Assembly: GCA_002482765.1 (NCBI GenBank)
Contig: DLGP01000040.1
Location: 1 to 20,839, forward strand
Source: Alphaproteobacteria bacterium UBA7691
GTDB taxonomy: Bacteria > Pseudomonadota > Alphaproteobacteria > Ferrovibrionales > Ferrovibrionaceae
DNA: 20,839 bases
Reading direction: 5' to 3'
Below the pieces are notes generated by a model, which did not search any database, had not been told where the DNA came from, and worked only from the letters and a program-made list of their open reading frames with translations. Below, one piece after another: positions 16,052 through 20,839 of this stretch. Positions within the stretch are counted from its first letter, which is position 1, and each line of letters opens with the position of its first letter. Made by a program: the position numbers and the translations under genes.

Positions 16052-17047
16052 ATGACACAAGAAAAAAAAGCAAAAACGGCGCTTATTTTTGGCATTTCCG
16101 GACAGGACGGCGCCTATCTGGCCGCGCATTTAAGTAAGAATGGCTACAAAGTATTTGGTTCTTCGCGCGGATCGAATGAAAACAGCAAGGATAATTTGCG
16201 CCGGATTTCTCCGGAATTGCTCGATTCTGTAGAATTTCTTACTACCAGCCTGGAAGATTTACCATCCCTGATCACGTTGCTGGAAAAAATCCAGCCAGAT
16301 GAGATGTATAATCTGGCAGCGCAGAGTTCGGTTGGGCTTTCCTTCGACCAGCCGCGCGCCACCTTCAACAGCATCATCGGCACCACGCAGAACCTGCTGG
16401 ATGCGATCCACCTGACCAAGGCGCCGATTCGCTTCTACAATGCCAGTTCCAGCGAATGTTTTGGCGCCATTGATCGCCCGGCGGATGAAACCACGCCCTT
16501 TGCCCCGCGCAGCCCCTATGCCATCGCCAAGGCGGCGGCGCATTGGCTTGTCACCAGCTATCGCGATGGCCGCGGCCTGCATGCCAGTTCCGGCATCCTG
16601 TTCAATCATGAATCACCTTTGCGCCCGGTGCGCTATGTCACAAAGAAAGTGATCAACGGCGCCCTGCGCATCGCCTCGGGGCGCAAGGAGCGGCTGCAAC
16701 TGGGTAATCTGGATATCCGCCGCGACTGGGGCTGGGCGCCTGAATATGTTGATGCCATGTGGCGCGTGTTGCAGCATTCCCCTGATGATTATGTGATCGC
16801 CACCGGCGAAAGCTACAGCCTGAGCGAATTTGTCGCCTATTGTTTTGATCGGCTCGGGCTGGATTGGCAGGATCATGTTGATGTTGATCCCGGCCTGCTG
16901 CGGCCATCCGAAATTCCCTATAGCGGCGGCAACCCGGCCAAGGCCGCCGAGAAGCTGGGCTGGCGCGCACAAAGCCGGATGCAGCAGGTGGTGGAGCAGA
17001 TGCTGGCTGCGGAAAAGCACGCCTTGCAGGAATCCGGGGAAATATAA
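16052..17047 (+). CDS. Divergent GDP-mannose 4,6-dehydratase-like SDR (second copy)
   Basis: This 331-residue extended SDR keeps the Gmd pattern: NADP loop GISGQDG (14-20), NLAAQSSVGLSF, catalytic Ser133 and Glu135 in ASSSECFG, Tyr156/Lys160 in SPYAIAK, FNHESP (185-190), and RRDWGWAPEYVDAMW. It lacks the Arg-rich KRRS.SFNT segment of the copy at 1301-2356 (here SSRGSNENS), and RGETFVTRK is replaced by RPVRYVTKK. It may be a diverged Gmd or a related enzyme acting on the Gmd product or another GDP-sugar. The start at 16052 has no strong ribosome site (GGAG is too far upstream at 16032), but it matches the family start. It is 128 bases from the fusion GT and has a candidate promoter. Confidence 0.85.
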   Translation: MTQEKKAKTALIFGISGQDGAYLAAHLSKNGYKVFGSSRGSNENSKDNLRRISPELLDSVEFLTTSLEDLPSLITLLEKIQPDEMYNLAAQSSVGLSFDQPRATFNSIIGTTQNLLDAIHLTKAPIRFYNASSSECFGAIDRPADETTPFAPRSPYAIAKAAAHWLVTSYRDGRGLHASSGILFNHESPLRPVRYVTKKVINGALRIASGRKERLQLGNLDIRRDWGWAPEYVDAMWRVLQHSPDDYVIATGESYSLSEFVAYCFDRLGLDWQDHVDVDPGLLRPSEIPYSGGNPAKAAEKLGWRAQSRMQQVVEQMLAAEKHALQESGEI

Positions 17048-17080
17048 ACCTGTGTCACATCTGCCGAAAACGAGACTGCC

Positions 17081-18718
17081 GTGAATACCGAAAAGCAGAA
17101 ACTGACGTTGCTGGTTGATTGCCTGCCGATGCTGACCGGCGGCGATAATGGCGGCGCCAAATGGGCGGCCATCGGCATTGTTGACAGCATCACAGCGGTA
17201 CAGCCGGAATGGCGTGTCATTGTCATGTGCCGCGCCATGGTGGCGGATGAATTGCGTGCCGCCCTGCCCAATGCCGAAATCCTGATCGGGCTCGATAGCA
17301 GCGGCATGCATATCGCCGATCTACGGCTGCCCCGGCTGCGCGATGGCCACCGTATTGATGCCATCCTGTGCCCCTTTGTCGGGCCGCAGATTGTCCACCC
17401 GGAGATTCCGATTGTTTCCGTGATCTACGATGTTCAATTCCGCTATTACCCGGATTTCTTCTCGGTGGAGGATTTGAGTGCCCGGGCGCGCTGCGTGATT
17501 GACGCTCTCGGGCAAAGTGATCGCGTGATCTGTTGCTCCGAGGCCACGCGCGGCAGTCTGATAAACTTATACACCTATGAAGCCGCGCGTATTCACGCCA
17601 TTCAGCTAAGGCTTGCCGACCGCCTGCCGAGCACCACAAATGGCGCTGCGCATCTTAACCAGCTTGGCCTGAAGCCACAGCAATATCTGCTCTATCCGGC
17701 AAATGCCTGGCTGCACAAGAACCACGCCATGCTGCTGCTGGCCTATGCTTTGTATTGCCGCCAGGCAGGGATGGGTAGCCTTACTCTGGTCTGCACCGGC
17801 ACCAGCCATGGCCGTGAAATGGATATCGTGCAAGATGCCATTGAGCGCATGGGCCTGACCGGCAAGATCCTGCTGCCCGGCTTCCTGGATGCCGACAAAC
17901 TGGCCGCTTTGTTTGACGGTGCCTTCGCCATGATCTTCCCCTCCATGTTCGAGGGCTTTGGCATGCCGGTGCTGGAAGCGATGCAGCGCGGCGTGCCGGT
18001 TTTGTGCAGCGATCTGGCGCCATTGCGCGAACTGGCCGCGGATGCGGCAATGTATTTTGACCACCGCAAGCCGGACGAGATCGCCGCCGCGATCCAGAAA
18101 TTGCAGGGCGATCCGGCGCTGCATGCCGAGATGATCGAGCGCAGCCACGCTCGCGCCCAGCCTTATACCGACCGCCTGGCAATGGGCCGCGACTTTGCCG
18201 CCGTGATTGCCGATATGGTGGAGGCGCGCAACGCCGCCAGGCCGGCAGGCGATACCCGGTTGTATGAATTCGGCCACGAGATAACGCCGGCCAACCCGGC
18301 TGAACTGGAAGACCTGCTCGGCAATGGCTGGGCGCATCCGGAACCGCATGGCGTTTGGGCCCTGGGCGAACGCAGCGTGCTGTTTGTGCATGCCAACACG
18401 GCATCGGGCAATGTTAATCTCGGCCTGGAATTTTCGCCCTTCCTGGCACCAGGGCAGGCTGGCCAACGGGTGGCCCTGTTCGTCAACGGCAAGGCCCAGG
18501 GCGAATGGCTGATCACGCGGCCGGGTGAAGCTGTCAATGTGGAGGTGCCGGAGCATGTCTGGAATATCGGGCGCCCCACCGAAATCACCCTGCTGCATCC
18601 GGATTACCAATCCCCCAGCGCGCTGGGCATGAGTTCCGACGACCGCCGCCTTTCGGTGAGCCTGAATCGCTTCTCAGCCATGCCGGCGCCGCCATCCGCG
18701 CCGGAAAGCACCGGCTGA
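17081..18718 (+). CDS. Family 4 glycosyltransferase with a C-terminal module shared with the next protein
   Basis: This 545-residue protein starts with GTG at 17081, with GAGA five bases upstream. Residues 1-380 are a GT4 transferase: TLLVDCLPMLTGG, VSVIYDVQFRYYP, LLYPANAWLHKNHAML, E-x7-E in SMFEGFGMPVLEAM (Glu291/Glu299) and LRELAADAAMYFD. Residues about 400-535 form an extra domain with GWAHPEPHGVWALGE (Trp417) and SPSALGMSSDDRRLSVSL (from Ser511), closely matching the C-terminal end of the membrane protein encoded next. The module has alternating hydrophobic strands and looks like a beta-sandwich, perhaps glycan-binding (inference). There is no signal peptide or membrane segment, so it should be cytoplasmic. 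It is 33 bases after the second gmd. Confidence 0.9.
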   Translation: MNTEKQKLTLLVDCLPMLTGGDNGGAKWAAIGIVDSITAVQPEWRVIVMCRAMVADELRAALPNAEILIGLDSSGMHIADLRLPRLRDGHRIDAILCPFVGPQIVHPEIPIVSVIYDVQFRYYPDFFSVEDLSARARCVIDALGQSDRVICCSEATRGSLINLYTYEAARIHAIQLRLADRLPSTTNGAAHLNQLGLKPQQYLLYPANAWLHKNHAMLLLAYALYCRQAGMGSLTLVCTGTSHGREMDIVQDAIERMGLTGKILLPGFLDADKLAALFDGAFAMIFPSMFEGFGMPVLEAMQRGVPVLCSDLAPLRELAADAAMYFDHRKPDEIAAAIQKLQGDPALHAEMIERSHARAQPYTDRLAMGRDFAAVIADMVEARNAARPAGDTRLYEFGHEITPANPAELEDLLGNGWAHPEPHGVWALGERSVLFVHANTASGNVNLGLEFSPFLAPGQAGQRVALFVNGKAQGEWLITRPGEAVNVEVPEHVWNIGRPTEITLLHPDYQSPSALGMSSDDRRLSVSLNRFSAMPAPPSAPESTG

Positions 18719-18785
18719 CAGATGCAGCACTGCAATTTCCGGCCGGCTGGTCCATCATTGATGCTTGAAGCGGGGCGCGTTCAAA

Positions 18786-20753
18786 ATGCCTGACATATCG
18801 GCGATGCGGGGCGCTCTGCTGCGCCTCAATCTCAACCACCTGCTGCTGCTTGGTGGTCTCTGCTGCATCCTGGTCTTTATGCTGATACTGCCGGCCCAGC
18901 GCGTCGGCGATGGCAGTGAATATTACGCCATGTATCTGTCATGGCAGGAAACGCTGCGCCCCTACATGACGGAAAAAGCCTACCAGGCCTATGCAAAATT
19001 CATGGCAAGCGGGCAAGTTCCCGGGCTGGTTTCGCGCATGCAGTTGGAAAACGCCTTTCCTGCCCTTCGCCTCGGCGCCACATCGGATTTTAATCATTTC
19101 TGGCTGTTCAGCTTTCTGGCTTTTGTAATCGGCAAGCTGGCCGGCCTGTTGCAGATCGAGATACGGCTGCATACCAGCTTCATCCTGCTGCATTTTATTC
19201 TGCTCTCCACCGCGATATTGCTGGCCTACCGCTTCTACAAATGGCCCGGTGTCGCCACCGTTCTGATCATGACATTCGCCTCGCCGATCTTCTGGTTCAT
19301 CGACAAGGCACATACCGAATTCTTCACCTATTGCCTGGTGCTATCGTCCATCATCCTGCTGTTGCAGGATCGCTTTTTTCCGGCCGCTTTATTCCAGGCC
19401 CTGGCCGCCACGCAAAACCCCAGTTTCGCCATTATGGCGGCTTTCATCCTGCTGCTCAGCCTGATGCGCCAGCCGGGCCGCTCCTATGGCCTGTTCGAAA
19501 TTATTGTCGCCGGCCTGATCGGCCTGCTGGTGCTGCTGCATCCGGCCTATTATTTTTTCCGCTTTGGCGTTGTCACGCCACAATTGCTGGCCGGCGGCGC
19601 CGCATTGGGCGGCAACCTGTCCTCGTTCCATGTCTGGCTGTTCGATCCGGATGTTGGCCTGCTGCCCAATTGGCTGATCGGCACACTCTGCCTGCTGCTG
19701 GCCACCAGCTTTTTCCTAATTAACCCGCGCCGCTTCGCATGGTCCAGGCAGACACTGGGCATGGCTGCCTTCATTCTGTTTTATCTAATGACCAATCTTT
19801 ATGCCCACTCATCCACTACCAATATCAACAGCGGTGCCACGCCTGGGCTTTCCAGGTATGCGCTGTGGTATCTGCCGCTGGCTTTTCCATTCTTTATTTA
19901 TGTTATCGCCAAATTATCTGAGCGATTAATTGCTGCTTCGATTACCGCACTAGCCTTCTGTGCACTGGCCATGCTGAGCATGTATCAGAACGCTCCGATC
20001 CGCGTCGAATCCTATACCAAGCCAGCTTATCTCTCGATGGTGATACAGAATCGGCTGCCCTGGCTATACAATCCCCCCTATGAAGTATTCATGGAGCGAT
20101 ACACGCCTTTTGGCGAAGCAGTACATCTTCGTGCTATGCTTCTGGCCGTCGGTCCAGATTGCAGGAAAGCCCTAATCATCCCGTTTGGTGACAGACATAC
20201 TGTCACTTCGCCCCCCGATTGCTTCTTGGATAATCAGAAACTCAAAGTCATTGCTTCCGCACTTATCGGAAAAATGAATGGCCCCGACTATATTTCGCTC
20301 AGTGATGAACAGATAAAAGCAGCCCGGCTTACCATTAACATCGGCCATCGCTACAAGGTTGGCTTGGATCAGCCCGGCAATTTCCTGCTGCGTTCGGGTT
20401 GGAGCGGTATTGAGCCCTGGGGCGTATGGTCAGAAGGCGCACAAGCCACACTGGCTTTCCCCTGTGATGACGCCCTTTTCAATGCCAAGGAAATGTTTTT
20501 AGGTTTTCGTGTATTTGAAAAACAGACCCTGACCGTCAAAGCGTTCGACGGCACAACATTATGGTCCGGCAATGTAGCAGGCGCTGCAACATCGGTAAAA
20601 TTCGATATGCGCCGGGAAAATTGCAGAAGCGGGCGATACGCCATCCTGCTGGATATTTCCAATCCAACGTCGCCAAGCGACCTTGGGCCATCGAATGACC
20701 GCCGCAAGCTCGGCATCGGTCTGGCCGAGGTGATGATCGGCAACTCGCTATAG
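18786..20753 (+). CDS. Polytopic membrane protein, GT-C glycosyltransferase-like, with a soluble C-terminal module
   Basis: This 655-residue protein has about 11 hydrophobic segments between residues 17 and ~400, then a soluble part. The first predicted periplasmic loop holds GDGSEYYAMY (Asp42), and TSDFNHFWLFSFLA precedes the second segment; both resemble GT-C enzymes that use polyprenyl-phosphate sugars. Residues about 525-655 form a module with GWSGIEPWGVWSEG (Trp539) and SPSDLGPSNDRRKLGIGL (Ser629), homologous to the preceding GT4 tail. An odd number of segments would put it in the periplasm. An O-antigen polymerase or ligase is an alternative. The ATG at 18786 is preferred over a TTG at 18765. 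It ends the operon, followed by strong hairpins. Confidence 0.75.
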   Translation: MPDISAMRGALLRLNLNHLLLLGGLCCILVFMLILPAQRVGDGSEYYAMYLSWQETLRPYMTEKAYQAYAKFMASGQVPGLVSRMQLENAFPALRLGATSDFNHFWLFSFLAFVIGKLAGLLQIEIRLHTSFILLHFILLSTAILLAYRFYKWPGVATVLIMTFASPIFWFIDKAHTEFFTYCLVLSSIILLLQDRFFPAALFQALAATQNPSFAIMAAFILLLSLMRQPGRSYGLFEIIVAGLIGLLVLLHPAYYFFRFGVVTPQLLAGGAALGGNLSSFHVWLFDPDVGLLPNWLIGTLCLLLATSFFLINPRRFAWSRQTLGMAAFILFYLMTNLYAHSSTTNINSGATPGLSRYALWYLPLAFPFFIYVIAKLSERLIAASITALAFCALAMLSMYQNAPIRVESYTKPAYLSMVIQNRLPWLYNPPYEVFMERYTPFGEAVHLRAMLLAVGPDCRKALIIPFGDRHTVTSPPDCFLDNQKLKVIASALIGKMNGPDYISLSDEQIKAARLTINIGHRYKVGLDQPGNFLLRSGWSGIEPWGVWSEGAQATLAFPCDDALFNAKEMFLGFRVFEKQTLTVKAFDGTTLWSGNVAGAATSVKFDMRRENCRSGRYAILLDISNPTSPSDLGPSNDRRKLGIGLAEVMIGNSL

Positions 20754-20763
20754 GCTTTACCGA

Positions 20764-20806
20764 GAACAGCTTACGGTTTGGCTTGCAGCCAGACCGTAAG
20801 CTGTTC
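20764..20806 (+). terminator. Long hairpin after the GT-C-like gene
   Basis: GAACAGCTTACGGT (20764-20777) pairs perfectly with ACCGTAAGCTGTTC (20793-20806). The stem continues with a T-G wobble and TGGC/GCCA to a 5-base loop TTGCA (20783-20787), about 19 pairs in all. It begins 10 bases after the stop and probably ends the operon transcript or protects its 3' end. No T-run follows, so intrinsic termination is uncertain. Confidence 0.6.
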
Positions 20807-20839
20807 AATTGCCTTGCCGCGCGCGGCAAGGCAATTGAA
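20804..20839. repeat. 36-base perfect palindrome at the window end
   Basis: Bases 20804-20839 equal their own reverse complement, with CAATTGCCTTGCCGC mirrored around a central GC. The left side overlaps the right arm of the previous hairpin (TTC). The palindrome reaches the last base, so the true symmetry may be longer. It could be a second terminator hairpin, a REP/BIME-like element, or a fold-back artefact at a contig end. Confidence 0.6.

Noticed and set aside
16052..17047. Reading the second Gmd as an Rmd or fucose synthase
   Set aside because: Its GISGQDG loop, ASSSECFG and FNHESP blocks are of the Gmd type, and it lacks the SGFVG-type start I associate with Rmd. I therefore call it Gmd-like, with function open.
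17606..18610. 334-codon minus-strand frame opposite the GT4 at 17081
   Set aside because: It is a shadow of a motif-rich GT4 gene; its composition is that of reversed coding sequence.
1..20839. CRISPR array, tRNA or rRNA genes, insertion sequences, ABC exporter, Wzx/Wzy genes
   Set aside because: None was found. There are no regularly spaced repeats, no transposase motifs and no Walker-type ATPase in any of the real genes.

Overview
This GC-rich window is a polysaccharide biosynthesis locus (O-antigen, exopolysaccharide or a related surface glycan). Codon use and protein sequence style suggest an alphaproteobacterium, but nothing here fixes the genus. I see no rRNA, tRNA, CRISPR array or transposase. 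Almost all of the DNA codes for nucleotide-sugar enzymes, glycosyltransferases (GTs) and membrane-linked sugar-handling proteins.

Layout, left to right. (1) Bases 1-2356, minus strand: gmd, rfbB and the first part of rfbA, which runs off the left edge. (2) Bases 2357-2799: a divergent intergenic region with a short palindrome and what looks like a relic of a TPR gene. (3) Bases 2800-4248, plus: manC, convergent with manB across a hairpin. (4) Bases 4271-9924, minus: a methyltransferase, a short SDR, a GtrB/DPM-like GT2 with two membrane segments, a GtrA flippase, an FAD oxidoreductase and the phosphomannomutase manB. The SDR, GT2, gtrA and FAD genes overlap end to start by 17, 11 and 4 bp, so they look translationally coupled. 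(5) Bases 10116-20753, plus: GT2, GT4, GT2, a fused GT4-GT2 protein of about 808 residues, a second and divergent Gmd, a GT4 with an extra C-terminal domain, and a large GT-C-like membrane protein. Two hairpin/palindrome structures end the window.

How the genes may work together. ManB and ManC supply GDP-mannose, and one or both Gmd proteins convert it to GDP-4-keto-6-deoxymannose. RfbA and RfbB start dTDP-sugar synthesis; rfbC and rfbD are not in view and may lie to the left. The cytoplasmic GT2 and GT4 enzymes would build the glycan. The GtrB/GtrA pair would make and flip a polyprenyl-phosphate sugar, perhaps tailored by the FAD enzyme, SDR and methyltransferase. The GT-C-like protein could use such a donor on the periplasmic side. 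This assembly is inference. No Wzx, Wzy, Wzz, Wzm/Wzt, initiating phosphoglycosyltransferase, or standard GDP-fucose synthase/Rmd is visible.

The most unusual signals are a C-terminal module shared by a predicted cytoplasmic GT4 and a membrane protein, a GT4-GT2 fusion that repeats the order of the separate genes just upstream, the tightly overlapping SDR-GT2-GtrA-FAD cassette, and a perfect palindrome at the very end of the window.
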